Shown piece by piece: positions 36,182 to 47,513 of a stretch of DNA of 64,000 nt; position 1 is the stretch's first letter, and each line of letters starts with the position of its first letter. Position numbers and translations under genes: made by a program. The notes under the pieces were generated by a model. It did not search any database. It was given only the letters and a program-made list of their open reading frames with translations, and had not been told where the DNA came from. Source of the DNA: Deltaproteobacteria bacterium (GTDB taxonomy: Bacteria > Desulfobacterota > DSM-4660 > Desulfatiglandales > HGW-15); the NCBI GenBank assembly GCA_020060215.1, contig JAGVAP010000010.1, positions 11,841 through 75,840 of the forward strand, read 5' to 3'.

Positions 36182-36898
36182 ATGGGCCTCTTTAGAAAGG
36201 GGAAGACCGGACCTGCAGGAGGACGGACCCGGAAGCAGCCGGGTGAGATCGCCCTCTCCCCTCACCAGGTCACGTACGTGATCCTCGACACGGAGTTGAC
36301 CGGACTGGACCGCAGACGTGATTCCATCCTGTCGATCGGCGCCCTCAAGATGTCGGGTGGGCGGATCGAAATGGGCCGGACCTTCTATCAAGTGGTCAAC
36401 CCCGGCAGCGAGATGAAAAAGGAGACGGTTGTGATCCACGAGATCACCCCCTCGGAGGTTTCGGAAAAACCGGGGATCGAAAAGGTGATCTCGGGTTTCC
36501 TCCACTTCTGCGCCGATCACGTTCTGGTGGGCCATTACATCGGCATGGACCTCCACTTCATCAACCGAGAGATGAAGAGATGTCTGGGGCAGACACTGGA
36601 GAACCTTTCGCTCGATACCATGAGGCTCGCCGACTGGCTGCGGTGGAAGAGTTCCGGCCGCGCCTGGAACGGGTTCAATCCCAAGAACTACCAGCTCCAC
36701 GAGATTGCCAAGGAGCTGGGGATCCACGTGCAGGGCGCACACAACTCGCTGATGGATGCCTACATGACCGCACAGGTGCTTCAACGGCTCTTCCCGAGGC
36801 TGCTGGCCGGCGGAATCGACACGCTGGGGAAGCTCCTGGAAATCGGGAACCCCTCACGCAAGCTGCGCGTGCAGGAAATGATGGAGACGGTGTTCTGA
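36182..36898 (+). CDS. DnaQ-like 3'-5' exonuclease
   Basis: A 238-aa DEDDh-type exonuclease. Exo I is VILDTELTGLDRRRDSILSIGAL (D-x-E), Exo II includes LVGHYIGMDLHFINREM, and Exo III is GAHNSLMDAYMTAQVL (His/Asp). It resembles the epsilon/PolC exonuclease family but has no polymerase attached, and ends with a short helical tail. Genes of this kind recur next to ActP-type symporters and cNMP/CBS proteins in other proteobacteria for unknown reasons. The same context here suggests a link with acetate-cluster signalling. The start is 7 bp after the stop of copy 3. Confidence 0.87.
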   Translation: MGLFRKGKTGPAGGRTRKQPGEIALSPHQVTYVILDTELTGLDRRRDSILSIGALKMSGGRIEMGRTFYQVVNPGSEMKKETVVIHEITPSEVSEKPGIEKVISGFLHFCADHVLVGHYIGMDLHFINREMKRCLGQTLENLSLDTMRLADWLRWKSSGRAWNGFNPKNYQLHEIAKELGIHVQGAHNSLMDAYMTAQVLQRLFPRLLAGGIDTLGKLLEIGNPSRKLRVQEMMETVF

Positions 36899-37067
36899 GC
36901 GGTTCTCGGTGAATATTCAGCAGATCGTGCATCTCATTTCGGTCGGTTTCCCCGAAGAGAGGAAAGGAGGTGAGGCGGAAGAGAGAGAGATCGAGTCGGC
37001 AGTCACATCCAGTGGAGTGCCGGCGGCGGCAACGGCTGAAGACAACCCACAAACAAAGGAGGAGATC

Positions 37068-37376
37068 ATGGCAGTCAATCAAAGTGTCAACCCCCAGGCC
37101 GGCGGCGTAGCGGTCGAGCGAAAAGCGGGCACGCTGGAGGCCTACTGGAGAAAGAACATCACCTACGTGGCGATCCTGCTGTCCATATGGTTCCTGGTCT
37201 CCTATGTCTTCGGGATCATCCTGGCCGACGCCCTGAGCGGAATCTATCTGGGCGGCTTCAGGCTGGGATTCTGGTTTGCCAACCAGGGTTCCGAGGTCAT
37301 ATTCGTGATCCTTATCGTCGTCTACGTGAAGCTGATGAACAGGCTGGACGAGGAGTTCGACGTGCAGGAGAAGTAA
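37068..37376 (+). CDS. DUF4212 small subunit of a sodium:solute symporter
   Basis: 102 aa from the ATG at 37068, which follows AAAGGAGG. A longer in-frame start at 36909 would add an unlikely charged leader. Seen: YWRKNITYVAILLSIWFLVSYVFGIIL (helix 1) and FWFANQGSEVIFVILIVVYVKLMNRLD (helix 2), the two-helix pattern of DUF4212. This family is nearly always encoded immediately before a VC_2705-type SSS permease, as here (42 bp). It is thought to be a structural partner of the permease in the inner membrane. Confidence 0.9.
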   Translation: MAVNQSVNPQAGGVAVERKAGTLEAYWRKNITYVAILLSIWFLVSYVFGIILADALSGIYLGGFRLGFWFANQGSEVIFVILIVVYVKLMNRLDEEFDVQEK

Positions 37377-37418
37377 GAACGGGCATCTGCTAACCCTTCC
37401 AAGAGAAAGGATGCAACT

Positions 37419-39224
37419 ATGGGTATCTTAGCGTGGACCTGGATCATTGTGGGGCTATCATTCTCGCTCTATATCGCCATCGCCATCTATTCGAAGGCAA
37501 AGACCACCGGCGACTTCTACGTGGCCGAGCGCAGGGTCCATCCCACCCTGAACGGTATGGCCACCGGCGCGGACTGGATGTCGGCGGCCTCGTTCATCTC
37601 CATGGCCGGCCTGATCTCCTTCATGGGCCGCGACGGCTCCATGTACCTCATGGGGTGGACCGGCGGGTACGTGCTGCTGGCCATGCTCCTGGCTCCATAC
37701 CTCAGGAAGTACGGCAAGTTCACGGTCCCCATGTTCGTGGGGGAGCGCTACTACTCCAACGCGGCCCGGGTGGTGGCGGTCTGTTGCGCCATCTTCGTTT
37801 CCTTTACCTACGTGGCCGGGCAGATGCGCGGCGTGGGGATCGTCTTCTCCCGCTTTCTGGAGGTGAGCATCAACACCGGCGTCCTGATCGGCATGGCCAT
37901 CGTCTTCTTTTACGCGGTCCTCGGCGGCATGAAGGGCATCACCTACACCCAGGTGGCCCAGTACTGCGTGCTGATCGTCGCGTACATGATCCCGGCGATC
38001 TTCATCTCGATCATGCTGACCGGCAACCCCATTCCCCAGCTGGGATACGGGAGTTCACTCAGCCAGGGCGGCCAGGAGCTCCTTCAGACAACGGGAGGAT
38101 ATCTTCTCGACAAGCTTGACCTACTGCAGCAGGACCTCGGGTTCAAGGCCTACACTGCGGGAGGGGCCAAGAGCACGATCGATGTCTTCATGATCACCTT
38201 TGCCCTGATGGTGGGCACCGCGGGGCTCCCCCACATCATCATCCGATTCTTCACCACCCCCACCATCAAAGGAGCCAGGGCCTCTGCAGGATGGGCGCTC
38301 TTCTTCATCGCCATCCTCTACACCACGGCCCCTGCAGTGGCCTCTTTCGCCCGCTTCAACCTGATCCTGAGCGTACAGAACAAGCCTTTCGAGCAGGCCC
38401 CCTCCTGGTTCAAGAACTGGGCGCAGACAGGTCTCGTTGCATGGAAAGACAAAAACGGGGACGGGATCATCCAATATGCGCCCGGCGCGGCCTTCGCCGG
38501 GCCCATCAAGTACGCCACCGGGCCGGACGGCGCCGTACTCAAGGGAAAACACGGGGAACGGGTGGTCTCCACCCCCCAGGTCCCCATTGACAAGAGCAAG
38601 AACGAGCTCTATGTCGACAACGACATCATGGTGCTCGCCAACCCGGAGATCGCAAAGCTACCGAACTGGGTGGTCGCCCTGGTGGCGGCAGGAGGGCTCG
38701 CCGCCGCGCTCTCGACCGCGGCAGGGCTCCTCCTCGTCATTGCCGCGGCCCTCTCCCACGACCTCATCAAGAGCATCCTGATCCCATCCACCACCGAGAA
38801 GATGGAGCTGATCTACGCACGAGTGGCGGCCGGGCTTGCGGTGATCGTCGCGGGCTATTTCGGCATCCACCCGCCGGGCTTCGTGGCGCAGGTGGTCGCC
38901 TTCGCCTTCGGTCTTGCGGCCTCCTCCTTCTTCCCGATCATCATCATGGGGATCTTCTGGAAGAGGACCACGAAAGAGGGGGCGATCGCGGGCATGATCT
39001 GCGGGATCGCCTTTACCGCCGCATACATCATCTACTTCAAGTTCATCAACCCCGGGCTCAACACCCCGGCCCACTGGTGGTGGGGGATCTCCCCCGAGGG
39101 GATCGGCACCATCGGGATGCTGGTCAATTTCATCGTCACCTTTATCGTCTCAAAAGCGACAACGGAACCTCCCCTGGAGGTCCAGCGCATGGTGGAGAGC
39201 CTCCGGTACCCCCGCACGATCTGA
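37419..39224 (+). CDS. Sodium:solute symporter, VC_2705/ActP-like
   Basis: A 601-aa polytopic SSS-family permease. N-terminal GDFYVAERRVHPTLNGMATGADWMSAASFISMAG is the family hallmark. GTAGLPHIIIRFFTTP and FGLAASSFFPIIIMGIFWKRTTKEGAIAGMI follow in the core. A long periplasmic insert (WKDKNGDGIIQYAPGAAFAGP...) carries a DxNxDG-like acidic loop. Family members transport acetate or other small carboxylates with Na+. The DUF4212 subunit upstream and the acetyl-CoA synthetases downstream make acetate or propionate the likely substrate. The inference rests on context. Confidence 0.9.
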   Translation: MGILAWTWIIVGLSFSLYIAIAIYSKAKTTGDFYVAERRVHPTLNGMATGADWMSAASFISMAGLISFMGRDGSMYLMGWTGGYVLLAMLLAPYLRKYGKFTVPMFVGERYYSNAARVVAVCCAIFVSFTYVAGQMRGVGIVFSRFLEVSINTGVLIGMAIVFFYAVLGGMKGITYTQVAQYCVLIVAYMIPAIFISIMLTGNPIPQLGYGSSLSQGGQELLQTTGGYLLDKLDLLQQDLGFKAYTAGGAKSTIDVFMITFALMVGTAGLPHIIIRFFTTPTIKGARASAGWALFFIAILYTTAPAVASFARFNLILSVQNKPFEQAPSWFKNWAQTGLVAWKDKNGDGIIQYAPGAAFAGPIKYATGPDGAVLKGKHGERVVSTPQVPIDKSKNELYVDNDIMVLANPEIAKLPNWVVALVAAGGLAAALSTAAGLLLVIAAALSHDLIKSILIPSTTEKMELIYARVAAGLAVIVAGYFGIHPPGFVAQVVAFAFGLAASSFFPIIIMGIFWKRTTKEGAIAGMICGIAFTAAYIIYFKFINPGLNTPAHWWWGISPEGIGTIGMLVNFIVTFIVSKATTEPPLEVQRMVESLRYPRTI

Positions 39225-39245
39225 ACCGGGTATCGGGCGAGCGTT

Positions 39246-39269
39246 CGCCGGGGCGTCAACGCCCCGGCG
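39246..39269. repeat. Perfect GC hairpin between symporter and acs1
   Basis: CGCCGGGGCG (39246-39255), loop TCAA, CGCCCCGGCG (39260-39269): a 10-bp perfect stem without a U-tract. It may attenuate or stabilise mRNA between the symporter and synthetase genes. A similar hairpin lies at 41394-41419. Confidence 0.6.
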
Positions 39270-39397
39270 CGCGGCTTGTTGGAGGGGGCCGGCCCGTCCA
39301 TGCGGGAGACCTCCCTCCCGGAGAAGAGGAATGCGTTTTGATCGCAAGCCTTGTCTAACGGCGAGGTTTGAACCTGGACCAGAAGGAGGTAGTCTCT

Positions 39398-41371
<1,974 letters not shown>

Positions 41372-41393
41372 TCGCGGATGGAGTACCCTCACA

Positions 41394-41419
41394 GGGCCGG
41401 CAGGTTCTCCTGCCGGCCC
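41394..41419. repeat. Perfect GC hairpin between the two synthetase genes
   Basis: GGGCCGGCAGG (41394-41404), loop TTCT, CCTGCCGGCCC (41409-41419): an 11-bp perfect stem without a U-tract, in the 122-bp gap between the two acyl-CoA synthetase genes. Confidence 0.6.
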
Positions 41420-41493
41420 GTCATCGCAAGGGGGGGCGCAACAAAGCTCTTTGAAGGCAGGAGGAGACGGAACCTGCGCCAGGAGAAGCGAGC

Positions 41494-43392
41494 ATGACGT
41501 ACAAAGAGATCTACCGGGAGTCGATCGAACGTCCGGAATCCTTCTGGGGAAAGGCGGCGGAAGAGATCATCTGGGATCGGAAGTGGGACCGGGTCCTGGA
41601 TGACTCCAGGAAACCCTTTTCCCGTTGGTTTACCGGAGGCCGCCTGAACACATGCTACAATGCGGTGGACCGTCATTGCGCCGAAGGTCGAGGCCATCAG
41701 CCGGCCCTGATCTACGACAGCCCTGTAACCGATACGGTCGAAACCTTCACCTATGCCGAGTTGAAAGAGAGGATCTCCAGGATCGCTGGCTTTCTCCGGG
41801 ACCTTGGCGTCCGAAAAGGCGACACGGTGATCCTCTACATGCCCATGATCCCGGAGGCGGTCATGTCCATGCTGGCCTGCGCCCGGCTCGGGGCCGTCCA
41901 CTCCGTGGTGTTCGGGGGGTTTGCACCGAGGGAGCTGGCCCTCCGAATCGACGACGCAAGGCCCAGGGTCGTGCTCTCGGCCTCATGCGGCATCGAGGTC
42001 AAGAGGGTGATCCCGTACAAGCCGCTCCTCGACGAGGCGATCCTGATGGCGGAGCACAAACCGGAAAGGTGCGTGATCTTTCAGCGGCCCATGGCCATGG
42101 CGGATCTCGTGCCGGGTCGCGATCTGGAGTGGAAGGCTCTCGAGGCCAAGGCCTCCCCGGCCGACTGCGTGACCGTGGAGGCGACCGACCCGCTGTACAT
42201 CCTGTATACATCGGGGACCACAGGACGGCCCAAGGGCGTGGTCCGGGACAACGGCGGCCATGCGGTAGCCCTGAAGTGGACGATGAAGAACATCTACGGC
42301 ATCGCTCCCGGCGACGTGTACTGGGCCGCTTCGGACGTGGGCTGGGTGGTGGGGCATTCCTATATCGTCTACGCCCCACTCCTCATCGGCGCCACCACCA
42401 TCGTCTTCGAGGGGAAGCCGGTCGGCACCCCGGACCCGGGGGTCTTCTGGCGGGTGGTGTCTCAGCACCGGGTCAAGGTTCTCTTTACTGCGCCTACCGC
42501 CATCCGGGCCATCAAGAGGGAAGACCCCAAAGGGGAGTACCTGGCCAGATACGACCTGTCGCGGTTCAAGGCCCTGTTCCTCGCAGGAGAGCGGACCGAC
42601 CCGGATACCTATCACTGGGCCACAGGACTGCTCAAGAGACCGGTCATCGATCACTGGTGGCAGACCGAGACCGGTTGGGCCATTGCGGGCAATTTCCTGG
42701 GTCTTGAGCAGTTCCCCGTAAAGCCGGGCTCGGCCACCAAGCCCATGCCCGGATACGATTTGAGAATCGTTGACCCGGTGAATGCAAAGGAGCTGGGGCC
42801 GAACGAGAACGGTATGATCGTGGTGAAGCTGCCGCTCCCGCCAAGCAACCTCCCTACCCTGTGGAACGATGACGAACGTTTTCTCAACTCCTACCTGAAC
42901 CCTTACCCCGGGTATTATCTCACGGGGGACGGGGGTTACCTGGATGAGGACGGCTATGTGTTCGTCATGGGAAGGGTAGACGACGTGCTGAACGTGGCCG
43001 GCCACAGGCTCTCCACGGGCGGCATGGAGGAGGTCCTGGCCAAACACCCCGATGTGGCGGAGTGCGCAGTGGTAGGGGCTGCCGACGACCTCAAGGGCCA
43101 AATACCGGTGGGGCTGGTGGTGCTGAAAGCCGGGGTGCAAAGATCACAGGAGGAGATCGTCTCGGAGATCGTTCAGATGGTTCGGAGGGACATTGGAGCG
43201 GTTGCCTCGTTCAAGAAGGCGGTCGTGGTGAAACGTCTCCCCAAGACCCGCTCCGGGAAGATCCTCCGGGGGACCATGCGGAAGATCGCGGACGGGGAGA
43301 AGTTCTCCGTCCCTTCCACGATAGACGACCCGCTTATCCTGGAAGAGATCCGGGATTCCCTCAAGACCATCGGGTACGCAAAGGGTCCATGA
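41494..43392 (+). CDS. Acyl-CoA synthetase, propionyl-CoA synthetase (PrpE)-like
   Basis: A 632-aa AMP-forming synthetase (ATG 41494, AGGAGA at 41481-41486). It has P-loop [82 protein letters not shown] and TRSGKILRGTMRKIA with the catalytic Lys. The VVRDNGGHAVAL stretch and the IKREDPKGEYL insert are closer to PrpE than to Acs, so propionate is the better guess. Its position directly after acs suggests a short-chain fatty acid activation operon with two specificities. Confidence 0.85.
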   Translation: MTYKEIYRESIERPESFWGKAAEEIIWDRKWDRVLDDSRKPFSRWFTGGRLNTCYNAVDRHCAEGRGHQPALIYDSPVTDTVETFTYAELKERISRIAGFLRDLGVRKGDTVILYMPMIPEAVMSMLACARLGAVHSVVFGGFAPRELALRIDDARPRVVLSASCGIEVKRVIPYKPLLDEAILMAEHKPERCVIFQRPMAMADLVPGRDLEWKALEAKASPADCVTVEATDPLYILYTSGTTGRPKGVVRDNGGHAVALKWTMKNIYGIAPGDVYWAASDVGWVVGHSYIVYAPLLIGATTIVFEGKPVGTPDPGVFWRVVSQHRVKVLFTAPTAIRAIKREDPKGEYLARYDLSRFKALFLAGERTDPDTYHWATGLLKRPVIDHWWQTETGWAIAGNFLGLEQFPVKPGSATKPMPGYDLRIVDPVNAKELGPNENGMIVVKLPLPPSNLPTLWNDDERFLNSYLNPYPGYYLTGDGGYLDEDGYVFVMGRVDDVLNVAGHRLSTGGMEEVLAKHPDVAECAVVGAADDLKGQIPVGLVVLKAGVQRSQEEIVSEIVQMVRRDIGAVASFKKAVVVKRLPKTRSGKILRGTMRKIADGEKFSVPSTIDDPLILEEIRDSLKTIGYAKGP

Positions 43393-43582
43393 GAGGCCGT
43401 TCGCATCTTTTTCTCTTGTCTTTCGCCCAGGGGATTCGATAATATCCTACTTGAACGGAATAGATTATCGCACTTTCCTTCGGATTCGAATTCGTCTCCA
43501 AGTTTTTCGGGTTTCCGGCTTCAATGCCTTCATCGGGGGGGGGCCCCGCTTCGCCTTCAAACGTTCTTGAGCGGGTTCCATC

Positions 43583-43846
43583 GTGATCATCGAGACAAGA
43601 GAGGGGAATCGGATCGACACGGAGAAGGATCTCACCGCCCCCGAGAGGCATATCCTTCAGAAGCTGTTCCTGTGGAAATCCATGGCGGAAAGCCTTCGCC
43701 AATTCAGGGAGAAGACGGCGCAAGCCCTTATGAGGGGCTGGAACAACTCAGGCCCTGTCAGGGAGAGTCCAAACCTGAAAATCATCATCTCGGACCTGGA
43801 GCAGAAGGTGATCGATCGCCTGAACGAAGAGCAGGCAGCGCAATAA
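43583..43846 (+). CDS. Small hypothetical protein
   Basis: An 87-aa protein (GTG start at 43583, VIIETREGNRIDTEKDLTAPERHILQ...). It is mostly helical and charged, has no Cys or membrane segment, and resembles no family I know. The C-terminal half (LKIIISDLEQKVIDRLNEEQAAQ) could form a coiled coil. No clear ribosome-binding site is seen, though codon use looks normal. It lies between the synthetase operon and a histidine kinase and could be an independent small gene. Confidence 0.5.
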   Translation: MIIETREGNRIDTEKDLTAPERHILQKLFLWKSMAESLRQFREKTAQALMRGWNNSGPVRESPNLKIIISDLEQKVIDRLNEEQAAQ

Positions 43847-43906
43847 TGCCAGATCCACCGGGTGCGGGATTCTCACGAATGATGGTTTCGTAAGATTCGG
43901 GAGCAC

Positions 43907-44004
43907 GTTACCGTTCATGGTTCCATCCCTCACCGGGAACGGGCTATCGGGAGGTTACAACGACTTGCGATTCGTTCGCCCTGAGGTATCCAGGGGTGAA
44001 CGGG
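43907..44004. repeat. Family C inverted repeat (CCGTTCATGG / GTGAACGGGG)
   Basis: CCGTTCATGGTTCCATCCC at 43908 and CGTTCGCCCTGAGGTATCC through GGGGTGAACGGGG (ending near 44003) form an imperfect inverted repeat. It resembles the widespread CGTTCGCCCTGAG...GTGAACGG intergenic repeat. It would encode the first residues of an upstream-extended kinase frame, which argues for the later start at 44043. Confidence 0.6.
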
Positions 44005-44042
44005 GCCGCCCCCGACCCGCGGGGTTATTCCCTTGGACGCCC

Positions 44043-46025
44043 ATGCTGAGACAGCCAATTCATCCCATACCCATCCGCAGAGGAGAACAGGCGGCTTTTC
44101 CGCTAAATGTCGTCATCATAGGCGGCGGAAGGGCATGCTGCGATCTGCTCAGGCTCCTGAACGACAATCGGCGCTCCAGTTTCAGGATCAAGATCATGGG
44201 GGTAGCCGACATCAATCCCGAATCAACCGGGATGCAATTTGCCCGGGCCCTGGGGCTCCTGACCACCACCCGCACGGAAGATCTCTTCGCCCTCGAAGGC
44301 CTCAATCTCATCATAGAACTCACCGGATCCCCCGACCTTCGTGATGAGATCTATCGCAAGAAGCCTCCGGGCGCCTCTGTCCTTGACCATAAGGCGGCGA
44401 GGCTGCTCTGGGACCTCATCCAGGTGGAGTCCGAAAAGGCCGCACTGGAGAGGGAGCAGCAGAACTATGTCGAGCTCATGAGGAGGCGCACCCAGGTCGT
44501 CCTGGACTCCCTGCCCTACCGCATCATGGTCGTTGGAAAGGATATGGAGGTGGATGCCGTCAACCGGACCTTCCTCCGCGACCTCGGGTTCAGCGACGAC
44601 GAAGTGGTCGGAAAACACTGTTACGAGGTCCGTTACGGCCTGGACAAGCCTTGTGCGGAATATGGGCGGATCTGCTACATCCCCCATCGTCTGAAGGAAC
44701 TCAAGGAAAAGGGGCTTCTGAGCAGTTATCGCGAGTACGTGGACGAGAACGGCGAGACCCGGTTCGACGTGTCCACCATCGCCCCGATCTACGGGGAAGA
44801 CGGGGAGATCGCGGGAATTGTGGAGGCGTCAAGGGATGTAACCGACAGGGTCAAGCTCGAGCGGGAATATCAGCGGTCCAGCACCTTCCTCGAGAATGTC
44901 ATCCAGAGCACGGTGGACGGGATAGTCGTGGTGGACACCAAGGGCAAGGTGTTGATATTCAACAAGGGCATGGAGCAACTCACCGGCTACTCTGCGGAGG
45001 ACATCATCAGCAGGGGGCATCTCAGCACCTTCTACAATATCGATGTCGCAAAAGAGAACATGAGAAAGATGCGAAGCGATCAGTACGGGCCGGTCGGAAA
45101 GCTGAACCCCACCAGTATGACCGTGACGACAAAGGACGGTCGTGAAATCCCTGTGACGCTGAGCGCCTCGATCATCTCCATCGACAACAAGGAGGTCGGG
45201 AGTGTCGGCATCTTCACGGACATGAGAGGGGTGCTGAAGATGCGGAAGGATCTGGAGGATGCGAACATCCAGCTCATCCAGTCGCAGAAGATCGCATCCA
45301 TCGGGCGAATGGCCGCCGGGGTGGCCCACGAGATAAACAACCCCCTCTCCGCCATCCTCCTCTTTGCCGAACTTCTCAAGGAAGGACTCGAGGACCGGCA
45401 GGACCAGATCAAAGACGTCGAAGAGATCATTTCCCAGACCATCCGGTGCAAGAAGATCGTTTCCGACCTGCTCGAGTTCAGCCGCAAGTCGGCCGGGATG
45501 ACCTCCTCCTTCAGCCTGGAGCAACTGCTCCAGAAGTGTCTGGAACTTCTGATCCACAAGGCGGCTTTCCAGAACATCCGGGTGGAGACCCGCATCCAGG
45601 AGGGGATGCCCAATGTCGTCGGGGACACGAGCCAGCTCCAGCAGGTCTTTACGAACCTCTTCATCAATGCCGCCGATGCCATGGACGGCAAAGGGAAGCT
45701 GGAGATCAGGGCAGGACTCCAGTCGGAGCGGAACATGTTCCTTATCGAGATCTCGGATACCGGCCCGGGCATTCCAGAGGACATCCGGGACAAGGTCTTC
45801 GATATCTTCTTCACGACCAAGCCGGTCGGAAAGGGGACCGGGCTGGGCTTGAGCATTTCTCAGAACATCATCAAGATTCACGGCGGCAGCCTCACTTTTC
45901 GGTGTCCCCCGGGAGGGGGAACAACCTTCATGATCGAGCTCCCGGCCACCTGTGCGGGGACCACTCCGGAAGAAAGGGTCTTCATCGGTGAAGAGCCTGT
46001 CTTCCCGGGAATGGAGAAATCATGA
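44043..46025 (+). CDS. Sensor histidine kinase with N-terminal Rossmann-like domain and two PAS domains
   Basis: 660 aa from the ATG at 44043. No strong ribosome-binding site is visible. Residues about 20-130 look like a dinucleotide-binding fold (NVVIIGGGRACCDLLRLLND ... KIMGVADINPESTG ... LIIELTGSP). PAS1 (about 155-270) contains a Cys-rich insert (GKHCYEVRYGLDKPCAEYGRICY) that could bind metal or a cofactor. PAS2 follows (SSTFLENVIQSTVDGIVVVDTKGKV), then HisKA with H-box VAHEINNPLSAI (His at about 430), and HATPase_c (QVFTNLFINAADAM, SDTGPGI, KGTGLGLSI). It is cytoplasmic by sequence. The stop overlaps the ATG of the receiver-kinase downstream. Confidence 0.88.
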   Translation: MLRQPIHPIPIRRGEQAAFPLNVVIIGGGRACCDLLRLLNDNRRSSFRIKIMGVADINPESTGMQFARALGLLTTTRTEDLFALEGLNLIIELTGSPDLRDEIYRKKPPGASVLDHKAARLLWDLIQVESEKAALEREQQNYVELMRRRTQVVLDSLPYRIMVVGKDMEVDAVNRTFLRDLGFSDDEVVGKHCYEVRYGLDKPCAEYGRICYIPHRLKELKEKGLLSSYREYVDENGETRFDVSTIAPIYGEDGEIAGIVEASRDVTDRVKLEREYQRSSTFLENVIQSTVDGIVVVDTKGKVLIFNKGMEQLTGYSAEDIISRGHLSTFYNIDVAKENMRKMRSDQYGPVGKLNPTSMTVTTKDGREIPVTLSASIISIDNKEVGSVGIFTDMRGVLKMRKDLEDANIQLIQSQKIASIGRMAAGVAHEINNPLSAILLFAELLKEGLEDRQDQIKDVEEIISQTIRCKKIVSDLLEFSRKSAGMTSSFSLEQLLQKCLELLIHKAAFQNIRVETRIQEGMPNVVGDTSQLQQVFTNLFINAADAMDGKGKLEIRAGLQSERNMFLIEISDTGPGIPEDIRDKVFDIFFTTKPVGKGTGLGLSISQNIIKIHGGSLTFRCPPGGGTTFMIELPATCAGTTPEERVFIGEEPVFPGMEKS

Positions 46026-47494
46026 TCGAGGAAAAGACCAGGATCCTTGTGGCCGACGATGAGAAGGCGATCCGGGAGGGATGCAGCCGGGTGCTGAGTT
46101 CGAAGGGCTATGACATCCGACTGGCCGAGAACGGCCAGGCCGCCATCGAAATCCTTTCCTCCGATGCGATCGATGTCCTCCTCCTGGACCTCAAGATGCC
46201 GGTCATGGGTGGAGAGGAAGTGCTGGAGATCGTGCGCGACCGGCACCCGGGTGTGCCCGTCATCATCATCACCGGACATGGAACCGTCGATACGGCGGTA
46301 GAATGCATGAAGAAGGGGGCCTATGACTTCATCACCAAGCCGTTCCAGGTGGATCCCTTTCTGATCACCGTCCGAAGGGCCGCGGACAAGAGAAGGCTTG
46401 AAGAGCAGGCAAGGCAATTCAAAGAGGAGAGCGAGAGGAATCTCTACGACCTGCACCAGGAAAAGAGCCGTCTCCGGACCATTGTCCAGTGCATGGGCAA
46501 CGGGGTGATGGTCTGCAATCGCCGTCTCGAGATGGTCCTGCATAACCCCGCCCTCATGCGCATCCTTGAAGTCCCGGGCGGGTTGCAGGACCCGGTCTGT
46601 ATCAGGGAGATCCTCGGGGATGGAAGCTTTTGCGACAACCTGGAGAAAATGCTAACGACCCCGGCAGCGGACGAAGTGATCATCCAGGAGACGGAGGCCG
46701 GCAAGAAGACCCTCAGGGCCATTTCAGCGCCCCTGCTCGATCCCGAGCGGGCGGTGACGGGGGCGGTCACTGTGCTGGAGGATATCACACCCTTCAAACA
46801 GCTCGACCAGATGAAGACCGATTTCGTTCATATGGTGGCCCATGAACTGCGAAGCCCCCTGGTTTCCATGCGGCAGCTGAACAACGTCATCCTCCAGGGA
46901 CTGGCCGGGCCTCTCGGCGAAAAGCAGCAGGAGTTCATCCAGCGGGGGAACAGGAAGATCGATTCCCTGTTGACCCTGATCAACGATCTCCTCGACGTGG
47001 CCAAGATCGAGGCCGGACAATACCTCCAGCGAAAGGTGCCGATCCGGATCGAGAAGGTGCTCGAGGACATCGTGGCCCTCATGGAGTCCCGGGCAACGGA
47101 GCAGAACATTGCCCTGACCTGTTCCTGCAAGGACCTGGTCCCCATTCATGCCGACCCCAAGAGCATGGAGGAAATCTTCAACAACCTGATCACGAACGCC
47201 ATCAACTACTCCCCCGAAGGAGGAAAAGTGACGGTCGCTGCAAAGGGCCTGGGGGAGTATATCGAGATCAGGGTGGAGGATACAGGGGTGGGGATCTCCC
47301 CCGATGAACTGCCGAAGATCTTCGACAAATTCTATCGCGTGAAGCATCCCAAGACGCGGCAGGTGACGGGCAGCGGTCTGGGTCTGGCGATCGTCAAGGG
47401 AGCGGTCGAGGCCCACCACGGCACGATCGATGTGGAGAGCGTCCCCGAAAAGGGCACCGCCTTCCGTGTCCTTCTGCCGGTCTTCAGGGAATGA
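46022..47494 (+). CDS. Receiver-PAS-histidine kinase hybrid, tandem copy 1
   Basis: 490 aa. An N-terminal receiver (VADDEKAIREG, phospho-Asp in LLLDLKMPVMGG, ITGHGT, TKPF) is followed by a short coiled region, a PAS-like segment (GNGVMVCNRRLEMVLHNPALM), HisKA (FVHMVAHELRSPLVSM) and HATPase_c (NNLITNAINYSP, EDTGVGI, GSGLGLAIV). No membrane helices are present. The receiver-before-kinase order suggests it is switched by phosphorylation from another kinase, probably the one encoded just upstream (4-bp overlap). A close paralogue follows 19 bp later. Confidence 0.88.
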   Translation: MIEEKTRILVADDEKAIREGCSRVLSSKGYDIRLAENGQAAIEILSSDAIDVLLLDLKMPVMGGEEVLEIVRDRHPGVPVIIITGHGTVDTAVECMKKGAYDFITKPFQVDPFLITVRRAADKRRLEEQARQFKEESERNLYDLHQEKSRLRTIVQCMGNGVMVCNRRLEMVLHNPALMRILEVPGGLQDPVCIREILGDGSFCDNLEKMLTTPAADEVIIQETEAGKKTLRAISAPLLDPERAVTGAVTVLEDITPFKQLDQMKTDFVHMVAHELRSPLVSMRQLNNVILQGLAGPLGEKQQEFIQRGNRKIDSLLTLINDLLDVAKIEAGQYLQRKVPIRIEKVLEDIVALMESRATEQNIALTCSCKDLVPIHADPKSMEEIFNNLITNAINYSPEGGKVTVAAKGLGEYIEIRVEDTGVGISPDELPKIFDKFYRVKHPKTRQVTGSGLGLAIVKGAVEAHHGTIDVESVPEKGTAFRVLLPVFRE

Positions 47495-47513
47495 TCATAG
47501 CGATCAATGCTGA

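Noticed and set aside
43917..44042. N-terminal extension of the histidine kinase from the ATG at 43917
   Set aside because: The added 42 residues are encoded by a family C intergenic repeat and have no domain similarity. The ATG at 44043 is preferred.
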